Source: Lentisalinibacter sp037382365 (GTDB taxonomy: Bacteria; Pseudomonadota; Gammaproteobacteria; Steroidobacterales; Woeseiaceae). Taken from it: a stretch of 8,841 bases of DNA. This document shows, piece by piece, positions 1 through 5,938 of this stretch. The stretch lies in NCBI GenBank assembly GCA_037382365.1, contig JARRPZ010000162.1, positions 1 to 8,841 of the forward strand. Reading direction: 5' to 3'. Position 1 is the stretch's first letter. Each line of letters begins with the position of its first letter. Under the pieces are notes generated by a model. That model was not told where the DNA came from. It searched no databases and was given only the letters and a program-made list of their open reading frames with translations. Both the position numbers and the translations under genes were made by a program.

Positions 1-571
1 TTTTGCCATAATCGGTGAGATGCCCGGCGAACGCTGGCTCTCCGCGACCGACGGCAACGCCCTGCTGTTCGCCGCAACCGGCACGACACTGCTCGCCCTC
101 GACGTCCTGCTGCCGCTGCCATCGAGCATCATCGGGACATTGATGGGCGCACGCCTCGGCGCCTTGCCGGGTTTCCTTGCGATATGGGCGGGGCTGACGC
201 TCGGGCACGCGGCGGGCTACGTCCTCGGGCGGCTGGCGCTGCAGCGCATGGAAGCTCAGCTGCCGGAAGTGCCGACCCTGCTCGTCGTCTTCCTGAGCCG
301 ACCGGTGCCGGTGCTCGCCGAAGCGACCGCGCTGGCCGCCGGCGCGACGGTCATGCCGTTCCTGCATTTCCTCACCGTGTGTCTCGCCGGCAACGCTATC
401 TACGCGGCCGTCCTCGCCGCGAATGGGGCCAGGCTCGTGCCGGGCGCCCTCATCGGCCCGGGACTCGTGATACCGATGCTGCTGCCGGTCACGGCGTGGG
501 GCATCTGGCGGCTGCTCGCCCGCAATCGCCGGGCGAAGGGCACGAGTGAGGAAGAGTTAACGCAAAACTGA
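1..571 (+). CDS. VTT-domain (DedA/TVP38-like) inner-membrane protein, 5' end missing
   Basis: This is a small polytopic membrane protein of the VTT (SNARE-associated, DedA/TVP38/TMEM64) type. Known members are inner-membrane proteins linked to lipid scrambling or envelope homeostasis; the substrate here is unknown. The sequence shows hydrophobic stretches separated by the family's short loops, including a helix ending in LPLPSSIIGTLMGARLG, a Gly-rich helix with LGHAAGYVLGRLA, and the SRPVPVLAEATALAAG segment typical of the VTT core. The tail is basic, then acidic. An ATG at 20 could start the protein, but the frame stays open to the left edge (codons F-A-I-I-G-E before the Met) and has no convincing Shine-Dalgarno. 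Relatives usually carry one more N-terminal hydrophobic segment, so I treat the gene as truncated by the window. It ends at TGA 569-571, 15 bp before the next gene, so the two may be co-transcribed. Nothing ties it to the surface-protein locus downstream. Confidence 0.75.
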   Translation, partial: FAIIGEMPGERWLSATDGNALLFAATGTTLLALDVLLPLPSSIIGTLMGARLGALPGFLAIWAGLTLGHAAGYVLGRLALQRMEAQLPEVPTLLVVFLSRPVPVLAEATALAAGATVMPFLHFLTVCLAGNAIYAAVLAANGARLVPGALIGPGLVIPMLLPVTAWGIWRLLARNRRAKGTSEEELTQN

Positions 572-586
572 TCGGGAGTCGTGCCC

Positions 587-856
587 ATGCTGTTCATGCT
601 GATCAACCGGACCCGTACCGACCTTACCGGGGAAGAATTCCGCGAACTCGGCGAGCTGGCGAAAGCCTTCTACGCCAACATCCCGACCGACATCACGCTC
701 CATGCCGACTGGGCGGCACTCGACCAGTCCCGGACCTTCGCCCTGATGGAGGCGGAGGACCAGGCAGCCGTCGAGGCGGTCCAGGCGCCGTTCCGACCCT
801 ACGTGGATGTCGAGATCGTGCCCGTGCGGCGGATCACGGGCTGGACCGCGACCTGA
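587..856 (+). CDS. Small ferredoxin-fold (dimeric alpha/beta barrel, DUF3303-like) protein
   Basis: This encodes an 89-residue soluble protein with no signal peptide or membrane segment. It starts MLFMLINRT, has a central amphipathic helix, a strand around HADWAALDQSRTFALMEAED, a second helix and a final strand VDVEIVPVRR. This beta-alpha-beta-beta-alpha-beta order is that of stand-alone dimeric alpha/beta-barrel proteins such as the DUF3303 group, which begin MLFMV and end in EIVPV. The molecular function of that group is not established. I chose ATG 587 over the in-frame GTG at 581 because GGGAG at 574-578 lies 8 bases before the ATG but only 2 before the GTG. It follows the VTT gene closely, suggesting one transcript that would end at the hairpin at 863-890. 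The family call is from pattern memory and is moderate; the coding call is firm. Confidence 0.72.
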   Translation: MLFMLINRTRTDLTGEEFRELGELAKAFYANIPTDITLHADWAALDQSRTFALMEAEDQAAVEAVQAPFRPYVDVEIVPVRRITGWTAT

Positions 857-862
857 GTGTCG

Positions 863-890
863 GGTCAGGGCACGAACCGCCCGATTGACC
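863..890 (+). terminator. Weak hairpin, possible terminator after the small ferredoxin-fold gene
   Basis: Arms GGTCA-GGGC (863-871) and GCCC-gat-TGACC (879-890) pair as nine base pairs with a three-base bulge and a seven-base loop. The following bases (TTAGATT) are only mildly T-rich, so termination may be inefficient. It lies 7 bases after the stop codon at 854-856 and just upstream of the sigma-54 promoter region, where a transcript end would make sense. Confidence 0.35.
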
Positions 891-901
891 TTAGATTGAT
901 T

Positions 902-939
902 CCAGACCGGCGTCGACTTTCTTTACAAGTCGAATCTGG
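902..939. promoter_or_regulatory. Inverted repeat, candidate activator-binding site (UAS)
   Basis: A perfect 7-bp inverted repeat, TCGACTT (913-919) and AAGTCGA (927-933) with a 7-base spacer, is flanked by a second outer pair, CCAGA (902-906) and TCTGG (935-939). Its centre is about 83 bp before the predicted transcription start at 1006, a normal position for an NtrC-type enhancer site. It contains CCGGCGTCGAC (907-917), which recurs with one change at the same distance from the other sigma-54 promoter. Binding by the activator encoded at 5939-7339 is inference. Confidence 0.45.
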
Positions 940-979
940 TGACGTGTCCAAGTGTTTGTTTTTATGTTGACACAACACG

Positions 980-995
980 CGGCACAAAAAATGCA
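980..995 (+). promoter_or_regulatory. Sigma-54 (-24/-12) promoter for the dockerin/cohesin unit
   Basis: The sequence CGGCACAAAAAATGCA fits the RpoN consensus TGGCACG-N4-TTGCA. GG at 981-982 and GC at 993-994 have exactly ten bases between them, and GGCAC is intact. Deviations are C for the first T, A for the seventh G, and ATGCA for TTGCA. The expected start is near 1006, leaving a 5' leader of about 73 bases before ATG 1079. The other promoter in the window, at 7535-7550, has the same ATGCA variant of the -12 box. Confidence 0.7.
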
Positions 996-1062
996 TGGAT
1001 ATCTATGGAGAGCAGTGTGCGCGTGGTGGGCGACACATTGCTCGAATCGAAACTACAGACCC

Positions 1063-1070
1063 GGTGGGGG
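1063..1070 (+). promoter_or_regulatory. G-rich ribosome-binding region of the dockerin gene
   Basis: GGTGGGGG ends 8 bases before ATG 1079 and decides the start. Its first seven bases are the exact reverse complement of CCCCACC, found in two predicted loops of the RNA at 7561-7717. A regulatory contact is possible but unproven. Confidence 0.5.
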
Positions 1071-1078
1071 TTGGAAAT

Positions 1079-3178
1079 ATGAATAAGCTGTTCTTGAAAG
1101 CAGCAGAGCGGATGAAACGGGACGGTATCAGGCGGTTCTTCGAGCCGGTCCGGTATCTCGCCGTCGCCCTGCTGATTGCACTGCCTGGTTTTTCTGCTGC
1201 AGAGACGCTGATGATGCCGGACAGAGAAGGCATCGTCGGCGAGGACGTGGTCGTCTGGGGCGTCACCGATCAGGGGGGCAACTACACGATCGATTGCGGC
1301 AATGGATCCACGGATACGGCTGCGGTCTCCGACGGATCCTACATAGCGTTCGTCTGCACCTACGCCGCCGAGGCTACCTACACGGCGAGCCTGACGGTCG
1401 GCGGGGAAACCGATACGGCGCTGGTCTCCATCTTCGATCCGGCTCTGATCGACGACTTCACCGAACGGGCGGTTCGCGTCAACATGGCCATCGAGGACGG
1501 TCTGCGCTGGCTGTGGGTGAATCAGGCGGGCCGGGCTGCCAACTTCCCGGGCGGTACCACGACGGAATGGGCCGGCGGTACCTGGCGCAACCCCTACACT
1601 TCATTCGTCGTACTGGCCTTCGAGAACCAGGGTTACCGGCTGTCGAACGACAATACGGCGCCCACGGGCATCTACGAGAAGTACATCGTAAGAAGGGGCA
1701 TCAATCGGGTCCTCACCAACCTGTCGACGATCCAGTTGTCGGCGCAGGCAGCGGGCGATCCCTGTGTCGGCGTCCCGAATGACGCCGAGCGTTGCACCGG
1801 CCTCTATGAGAACCGGCACGACGAGTTCCATCAGAGTTACTCCACGGGCGTCGCCGTACTCGCCCTGGCCGGCAGCGGAGCACTTAATCGCGTCAATAAC
1901 GAGGTTGCCGGCTTCACGAACGGCAGAACCTATGGCGAGATCCTGCAGCGTATGACAAATGCCCTGGTGTTCGGCGCCATCGAGCAACCTAACACCGGCC
2001 GCGGCGGCTGGTTCTACAATTTCAACGCCAGTAATAGCGACGGCTCCACCGTCGGCTGGGTGCTGCTGGGCCTTCTCGACGCGGAAGCGGCCGGTATCAT
2101 CGTGCCCGACTTCGCGAAGACCGAACACGCCTTCGCGGCGGATGCCAGCATGAACACCGACGGCTCCTACGACTACCAGAGCGACGGTAACCCGGCCAAC
2201 CCGAGCAACGAGGGCATCGAAAAAGGCGGCGTCGGCCTCCAGAGCCTGTTCTTCGCCGGCCTGAACCAGACGGCCAGTGGTGTTAGCCGGGCAGACGTGG
2301 AGGGGTACATCAGCGACCGCTGGAACGGCGGTCCGAATTTTGCCTTCAACACGAGTTGGGGATGCGGACCGCAGGCCTTCACCCCGCCCTACGACAACAT
2401 GCACGGCTGCGCGTACTCGATGTACAACGCTTTCAAGGGCCTGCGCCTCGTCGGCACGCAGACGCTGCCCGGCGTCAACCGTCCGGCCGGCCCGGGAACC
2501 ATCGCGGAGAACGACTGGTATGCCGATCTCGTGGACTGGCTGATTGCCAATCAGACGAACCCGACGTCGCCCACGGGTGGCAACTGGAACACGATGACGT
2601 TCTCGTCCATCGACAATGCGGCAGCGGCGAATTCGGCGATTGCGGAGCTGATCCTCTCGCCGGTGGCGCTGGTGTTACCGGATCCGGAGGAGTTCGCGAC
2701 CGTCGGTCTGATGCCGTTCACGGCGACGAACCCGGTCGGCACGGAGCACACCGTGACGGCGAGGGCCGTATCAGCCAACGATACACCGATCCCGGGTACG
2801 ACGATCGAAATCGACGTGATCAGTGGTCCGAATGCGGGCCTGTCCGGCTCCGGCGTGACGGACGCCAACGGGGAGGTCAGCTATACCTACACGAGTAACG
2901 GGACGCCGGGCACGGACAACATCCAGGCGTTCATCGGCAATCTCGCATCCAACGTGGTCGAGAAGATCTGGGAGGATCAAGGTGGTGGCCTGCGCTGTGA
3001 CATCGACGGAGACGAGGATGTGGATCGGAACGACATCAGCCTGATCACCGCCGCGCGTAACCAGCCGGCGGCCGGCCCCGGTGATCCTCGAGACAACGAT
3101 AACAGCGGGACCATCGATGTGAACGACGCGCGGCAATGCGTGCTGCTCTGCACGCTGCCCCGTTGCGCAATTCCGTAA
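1079..3178 (+). CDS. Secreted dockerin protein with squalene-cyclase-like toroid repeats
   Basis: This is a 699-residue exported protein. Residues 1-41 form a long signal peptide with core YLAVALLIALPGFSAA. Residues about 45-118 resemble a PKD/Ig-like domain (YTIDCGNG). Residues about 125-540 carry alpha/alpha-toroid repeats of the prenyltransferase/squalene-oxidase type, with QW-like pieces GGTWRNPYTSFVVLAF, GGWFYNFN followed by GSTVGWVLLGLL, and GSYDYQ. I see no DXDD cyclase motif, so catalysis is doubtful and a binding role is possible. Residues about 545-635 look like a Big_1/invasin-type Ig domain (VTDANGEVSYTYTS). Residues 641-696 form a dockerin with two calcium loops: D641, D643, D645, D647, D649, D652 and D672, D674, S676, T678, D680, D683, closed by Cys687, Cys691 and Cys696. 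The in-frame ATG at 995 overlaps the -12 box and cannot be used from that promoter; ATG 1079 has GGTGGGGG just upstream and gives a proper signal peptide. The downstream cohesin protein is the likely docking partner. Confidence 0.85.
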   Translation: MNKLFLKAAERMKRDGIRRFFEPVRYLAVALLIALPGFSAAETLMMPDREGIVGEDVVVWGVTDQGGNYTIDCGNGSTDTAAVSDGSYIAFVCTYAAEATYTASLTVGGETDTALVSIFDPALIDDFTERAVRVNMAIEDGLRWLWVNQAGRAANFPGGTTTEWAGGTWRNPYTSFVVLAFENQGYRLSNDNTAPTGIYEKYIVRRGINRVLTNLSTIQLSAQAAGDPCVGVPNDAERCTGLYENRHDEFHQSYSTGVAVLALAGSGALNRVNNEVAGFTNGRTYGEILQRMTNALVFGAIEQPNTGRGGWFYNFNASNSDGSTVGWVLLGLLDAEAAGIIVPDFAKTEHAFAADASMNTDGSYDYQSDGNPANPSNEGIEKGGVGLQSLFFAGLNQTASGVSRADVEGYISDRWNGGPNFAFNTSWGCGPQAFTPPYDNMHGCAYSMYNAFKGLRLVGTQTLPGVNRPAGPGTIAENDWYADLVDWLIANQTNPTSPTGGNWNTMTFSSIDNAAAANSAIAELILSPVALVLPDPEEFATVGLMPFTATNPVGTEHTVTARAVSANDTPIPGTTIEIDVISGPNAGLSGSGVTDANGEVSYTYTSNGTPGTDNIQAFIGNLASNVVEKIWEDQGGGLRCDIDGDEDVDRNDISLITAARNQPAAGPGDPRDNDNSGTIDVNDARQCVLLCTLPRCAIP

Positions 3179-3183
3179 GGAAG

Positions 3184-3225
3184 CCGATATCCGGGGAGGG
3201 CTTGATTGCCCTCCCCGGCCATCGG
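3184..3225 (+). terminator. Strong intercistronic hairpin between dockerin and cohesin genes
   Basis: Perfect 11-bp arms, CCGGGGAGGGC (3191-3201) and GCCCTCCCCGG (3208-3218), enclose a six-base loop. An outer CCGAT/ATCGG pair (3184-3188, 3221-3225) extends the stem across a small internal loop. No T-run follows, so it is more likely a partial terminator or an mRNA-stability element than a full stop. It could give the two proteins different amounts from one transcript. Confidence 0.55.
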
Positions 3226-3276
3226 ACTCCCGAAGCACGCATTGAATATGTAAAAGAAAGAGAGGAGCTAAGACCC

Positions 3277-3891
3277 ATGAAAATGATCAGAATTCTCGGG
3301 AGCATACTGACCGCTTCCTGTCTATTCGTCCTGGCCAACCCGGCGACAGCGGGAATGATCTATTGGGATCCGACGGACGGCGAAGGTGATGTGGGTGATC
3401 CGATCTCGATGGACCTGGTGTGGGAAGGGGAAGAAGGCGAGTACCTCGGAGACTGGGATATCCAGATTGTCTGGGACTCGGCCATCGCCAGTGCGTCGGC
3501 AATTTTCCTTGATCCTGAGCTCGGCATGGATTCTCTCGGCTGCCTCGACTGCGGTATTGGCCCTGTTGACCCGGGCGACGTCTCGGCTTACGTCGTTTCG
3601 TTCGATTCGCCGGCGGACCTTATGACGAATCAGGATAGCCTTGGCAGGAGCTTCGTCCTGATGAGTTTCACGTTCGTGGGCGTCTCTCCAGGCGTCACGA
3701 ACCTGAACTACGGCCTCACCACTTTCGGTGACGAGAACGGCCTGCGAATAGACCCGACGCTCCGCCCGGGCCGCATCTGCGTCGGCCCCGACGGCTGCCC
3801 GCAGCAGGTATCGGAACCGTCCGTACTGGCGCTCCTCGGCCTCGGATTGTTCGCGGCCGGATTTGCGCGGCGTCGAACCGCTGCTGCCTGA
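3277..3891 (+). CDS. Cohesin-like surface protein with PEP-CTERM sorting signal
   Basis: This is a 204-residue exported protein. Residues 1-26 are a signal peptide (core SILTASCLFVLANPATA). The mature part opens with a strand pattern typical of cohesin domains: GDVGDPISMDLVWEGE, then LGDWDIQIVWDSAIASASA, and later LGRSFVLMSFTFVGVSPGV before a final strand. Residues 178-204 form a PEP-CTERM tail: VSEPS, then the hydrophobic LALLGLGLFAAGFA, then ARRR. The usual PEP is SEP here. Such tails are cut by exosortase, and the protein is then attached to the envelope or exopolysaccharide matrix. The protein also has two CxxC-like pairs (CLDC; CVGPDGC). ATG 3277 follows AGGAG (3263-3267) by nine bases. 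The gene is 98 bp after the dockerin gene, and a full terminator follows it, so the pair forms a unit. Cohesin assignment is by pattern and moderate; the sorting tail is clear. Confidence 0.85.
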   Translation: MKMIRILGSILTASCLFVLANPATAGMIYWDPTDGEGDVGDPISMDLVWEGEEGEYLGDWDIQIVWDSAIASASAIFLDPELGMDSLGCLDCGIGPVDPGDVSAYVVSFDSPADLMTNQDSLGRSFVLMSFTFVGVSPGVTNLNYGLTTFGDENGLRIDPTLRPGRICVGPDGCPQQVSEPSVLALLGLGLFAAGFARRRTAAA

Positions 3892-3917
3892 AAAGCGGAC
3901 ACGCTCCTTTCTTTGCG

Positions 3918-3950
3918 GGGCCCGGCAGCAGGTGCTGACGGGCCCTTTTT
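3918..3950 (+). terminator. Intrinsic terminator closing the dockerin/cohesin unit
   Basis: Outer arms GGGCCCG (3918-3924) and CGGGCCC (3939-3945) and an inner pair CAGC/GCTG (3926-3929, 3934-3937) form a stable hairpin followed directly by TTTTT (3946-3950). It lies 26 bases after the cohesin stop codon and only 7 bases before the next start codon. Confidence 0.88.
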
Positions 3951-3957
3951 ATTGATT

Positions 3958-4599
3958 ATGTCACTCATCGGGCTGAGACGGACTGCATCGATCGTCGTCC
4001 TGGCGGTCGCGAATGTCGTCGCCGCAAGCGACTTACCGTACCGGCTGGCCGGCATCATCGCCCCCGACGAGGGCGACGTGATCGCGCTCATCGAACTCCC
4101 GGACGGAGAGCAACACCTGGTGAGAACGGGAGACGCGGTAGGTAACGCGACGGTGGCCGCCGTGACGAGGACGTCGGTACGACTCCGGTTCCCCGACGGT
4201 GACATGCTGCTGGAGCTGACGGAGTCGACTCGAGCCAGGACCGTTCCCGCAAAAGCGTTGGCGAGCGGCCCGATCCGGCTGGATGCCGCATCCCGTGCCC
4301 GCATACGATCGCTGGCGACCCGGACAGGCCAGGTGGAGTCGGAATCCCTGTCCCGACAGTTGCTCGCAGAACTCGCCCTGCCGGCCGGTTCGCGCATTTC
4401 CGCCGTAGATGACCGCCCGGTGGCCGATACGGAAGAAGCGATCGCCGCCATGGCGAACGAATTCTCCCGGGAATCGGGAGGAGACGGGGCTCTCCGCTTC
4501 GTTCTCTCCGTTGACGCGCCCGGTGAAGGCCCCCGACGCATCTACGTCTTCGCGGACAATGACGGCTCACTCGGCACCGAGGAGACCCGGGCCGACTGA
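3958..4599 (+). CDS. GspC-like type II secretion protein (HR plus PDZ-like domain)
   Basis: This is a 213-residue protein that looks like the inner-membrane clamp component of type II secretion (GspC/PulC/XcpP type). Residues about 8-24 are a single hydrophobic signal anchor (TASIVVLAVANVVAA). Residues about 28-88 match the homology region that contacts the secretin: LAGIIAPDEGDVIALIEL, then VRTGDAVGNATVAAV and the beta pair VRLRFPDGDMLLEL. A linker leads to a PDZ-like module with LSRQLLAELALPAGSRISAV and a final ALRFVLSV strand. GspC normally brings the secretin to the inner-membrane platform and helps choose substrates. No other secretion genes are near, so it is an orphan here; it could serve the adjacent exported proteins or have been reused. 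The frame extends to a TTG at 3913, but that lies upstream of and through the terminator hairpin; ATG 3958 is preferred although no Shine-Dalgarno is visible. Confidence 0.65.
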   Translation: MSLIGLRRTASIVVLAVANVVAASDLPYRLAGIIAPDEGDVIALIELPDGEQHLVRTGDAVGNATVAAVTRTSVRLRFPDGDMLLELTESTRARTVPAKALASGPIRLDAASRARIRSLATRTGQVESESLSRQLLAELALPAGSRISAVDDRPVADTEEAIAAMANEFSRESGGDGALRFVLSVDAPGEGPRRIYVFADNDGSLGTEETRAD

Positions 4600-4600
4600 C

Positions 4601-4609
4601 TGTTATAGT
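4601..4609 (+). promoter_or_regulatory. Possible extended -10 promoter for the two-component genes
   Basis: TGTTATAGT reads as an extended -10 (TG-N-TATAGT, one change from TATAAT) directly after the GspC-like stop codon and about 33 bases before the earliest kinase start. No -35 box is recognisable. It would give the kinase/regulator genes a sigma-70 promoter separate from the unit upstream. Confidence 0.3.
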
Positions 4610-4656
4610 TCGGGCATCGTCGGCCCCGTGGATGAATCACGCTGAACAGCCTCTAT

Positions 4657-5277
4657 TTGCGACTGATGCTGCCGCTCGGTCTGGCGCTCGCGCTCGCCAT
4701 GCTGGTCGCCTGGGCGATCGCCGTGCAATTGCTGACCACCGCTATCGAGCGGCGCCTGGATGCCCGGCTGGACAATGCAACCGCCACACTGGCCGGTGCG
4801 ACTTTTCCGTTCAGTGCCGATCTCATCGCTCGACTCGATGAACTGATCGGAGCACGGATCGCCTTCCTCACCTCGTCCGGGGAGATCGGTCTCAGCACCG
4901 GCGGGAGGGCCGCGAATACCGTCCTCGAGCAACTTCGAGTGCAACCACTGGAGACCGTCGGCGACTCGATCCGCTTCTTCGACCTCGACGGACCGGAGCA
5001 ATGGCGCGCCGCCGTACGCCGACTGCCCGAGGGTCTCGACGATCGCTTCACCTATGTCGCAGCCATGGCGTCACGCACGACGACCCGCAACGTCGCCCGG
5101 GAATCCGCGATGCTGCTCGGTGCGGCGATGTTTGCCGCACTGGTCGTCCTCGCGGGTATCGCAGCGCTGCTGTCCCGGAGCATCACGAGACCGGTGACCG
5201 AGCTGGCCCGGATGGCAGACCGTATAGCAGAGGGCGAACGCAGTATCTCGGCGGATATCGCGACCAGAGCCGTCTGA
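4657..5277 (+). CDS. Sensor histidine kinase, N-terminal half (sensor, membrane, partial HAMP)
   Basis: This is the sensor half of a membrane histidine kinase, 206 residues from TTG 4657. Two membrane helices (MLPLGLALALAMLVAWAIAV and AMLLGAAMFAALVVLAGIAA) flank a periplasmic domain of about 100 residues. After the second helix comes the first HAMP helix, RSITRPVTELARMADRIAEG, and then the frame stops at TGA 5275-5277. The second HAMP helix and the linker to the catalytic part are missing, and the catalytic part continues in another frame. A normal gene of this class would be one continuous protein running to 5936. The start is uncertain: CTG 4642 would give an N-terminus NSLYLRLMLP, usual for such kinases, with GGA at 4630-4632, while ATG 4666 is a shorter choice. 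Alone, this product can sense but not phosphorylate. Whether the break is biological or an assembly error cannot be told here. Confidence 0.7.
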   Translation: MRLMLPLGLALALAMLVAWAIAVQLLTTAIERRLDARLDNATATLAGATFPFSADLIARLDELIGARIAFLTSSGEIGLSTGGRAANTVLEQLRVQPLETVGDSIRFFDLDGPEQWRAAVRRLPEGLDDRFTYVAAMASRTTTRNVARESAMLLGAAMFAALVVLAGIAALLSRSITRPVTELARMADRIAEGERSISADIATRAV

Positions 5278-5280
5278 CGG
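5265..5280 (+). other. Frame break joining the two kinase halves
   Basis: Reading from the sensor frame gives ADIATRAV and a stop; the overlapping frame gives DQSRLTALGELASRMAHEL, the normal run-in to the catalytic histidine. Continuity needs a -1 (or +2) shift near here. About 40 residues usual for HAMP helix 2 and the linker are also absent, so a single-base error does not explain it; a deletion whose length is not a multiple of three does. No slippery heptamer is visible. Confidence 0.65.
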
Positions 5281-5303
5281 CGCTCGGCGAGCTCGCATCC
5301 CGC

Positions 5304-5936
5304 ATGGCCCATGAACTGCGGAACCCGTTGACGGCGATCAAGATGCAGCTGCAATTGCTGGAAGAACGCACGTCCGAGCCCGAGAGAGCGCGTATTGCCG
5401 GCGTGCTCGACGAGATACGACGACTGGAATTGATCGTCAACTCGTCCCTCGCGATCGGCGGAGCGCAGGCGCTGAATCCGACACCGAGCGACCTCGATCG
5501 TCTGCTGGACGAGGTCGTGACGCTGGTCGGGCCGAGCCTCGCCCACCGAGGGATCGATCTGCAGACCGCATTCGCCGACTTGCCGACGGTGGCCGTCGAT
5601 GGCGATCGAATCAAGCAGGTCCTCCTGAACCTGGTGAATAATGCGGCCGATGAGCTCGAGGGTGGCGGGCAGATCCTGCTCGCCGCGACACCCGATGGAC
5701 CGCACGCGGTCTCGATCATGGTCGAGGACTCCGGACCTGGCCTCCCGGGAGAGATCGAGCGACGCCGCTCGGGCAAATCACTCGGCCTCGGCCTCGGCCT
5801 GCAGATCAGTCGGGAGATCGTCGAGCGTCATGGCGGTGAGCTGCTGCTCGGCAGCAGCGAATCGCTGGGCGGTGCGAAATTCACGATCCGCCTGCCCGCC
5901 AATATAATGACGGCAGACGGGTCGGAGGATCGCTAG
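5304..5936 (+). CDS. Sensor histidine kinase, catalytic half (HisKA and HATPase)
   Basis: This is the kinase core, 210 residues from ATG 5304. The open frame reaches back to 5001, but only the part from about 5265 (SRLTALGELAS) looks like kinase; upstream is out-of-frame shadow. The phosphoacceptor is the His in MAHELRNPLTAIK. The N-box is IKQVLLNLVNNAADEL, G1 is VEDSGPGLP and G2 is SLGLGLGLQISREIVERHGG. The F-box region normally found between G1 and G2 (of the form LFEPFFTTK) is missing: GEIERR runs straight into RSGKS. G2 is encoded by three tandem CTCGGC units (5781-5798). Translated from 5304, the product lacks the N-terminal part of the dimerisation helix. It stops two bases before the response regulator gene, and that regulator is its expected partner. 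In PEP-CTERM bacteria PrsK/PrsR play a comparable role, but this protein cannot be assigned to PrsK from the sequence alone. Confidence 0.72.
   Translation: MAHELRNPLTAIKMQLQLLEERTSEPERARIAGVLDEIRRLELIVNSSLAIGGAQALNPTPSDLDRLLDEVVTLVGPSLAHRGIDLQTAFADLPTVAVDGDRIKQVLLNLVNNAADELEGGGQILLAATPDGPHAVSIMVEDSGPGLPGEIERRRSGKSLGLGLGLQISREIVERHGGELLLGSSESLGGAKFTIRLPANIMTADGSEDR
5880..5908 (+). promoter_or_regulatory. Possible internal sigma-70 promoter before the activator gene
   Basis: TTCACG (5880-5885) and a perfect TATAAT (5903-5908) are 17 bp apart inside the end of the kinase gene, about 31 bases before ATG 5939. An AT-rich TATAAT is uncommon in this GC-rich coding DNA. It could keep the regulator expressed when the broken kinase frame causes polarity. 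Chance occurrence remains possible. Confidence 0.3.
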
Positions 5937-5938
5937 TC

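Noticed and set aside
995..1078. Longer N-terminus of the dockerin protein from ATG 995
   Set aside because: The ATG overlaps the -12 box and precedes the predicted transcript start; it would place 28 polar residues before the signal peptide.
1601..2404. Minus-strand open frame opposite the dockerin protein
   Set aside because: Shadow of the + strand gene, with no domain pattern and no start context.
1200..2660. True squalene-hopene cyclase
   Set aside because: The protein is secreted, multi-domain and has no visible DXDD catalytic motif; only the fold-type repeats are shared.
5001..5264. N-terminal part of the open frame that runs 5001-5936
   Set aside because: It is Arg-rich and low-complexity, and overlaps the well-formed sensor and TM sequence in the other frame; only the part from about 5265 looks like kinase.
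5255..5285. Programmed ribosomal frameshift in the kinase
   Set aside because: No slippery heptamer or downstream pseudoknot is evident, and the missing HAMP/linker segment points to a deletion instead.
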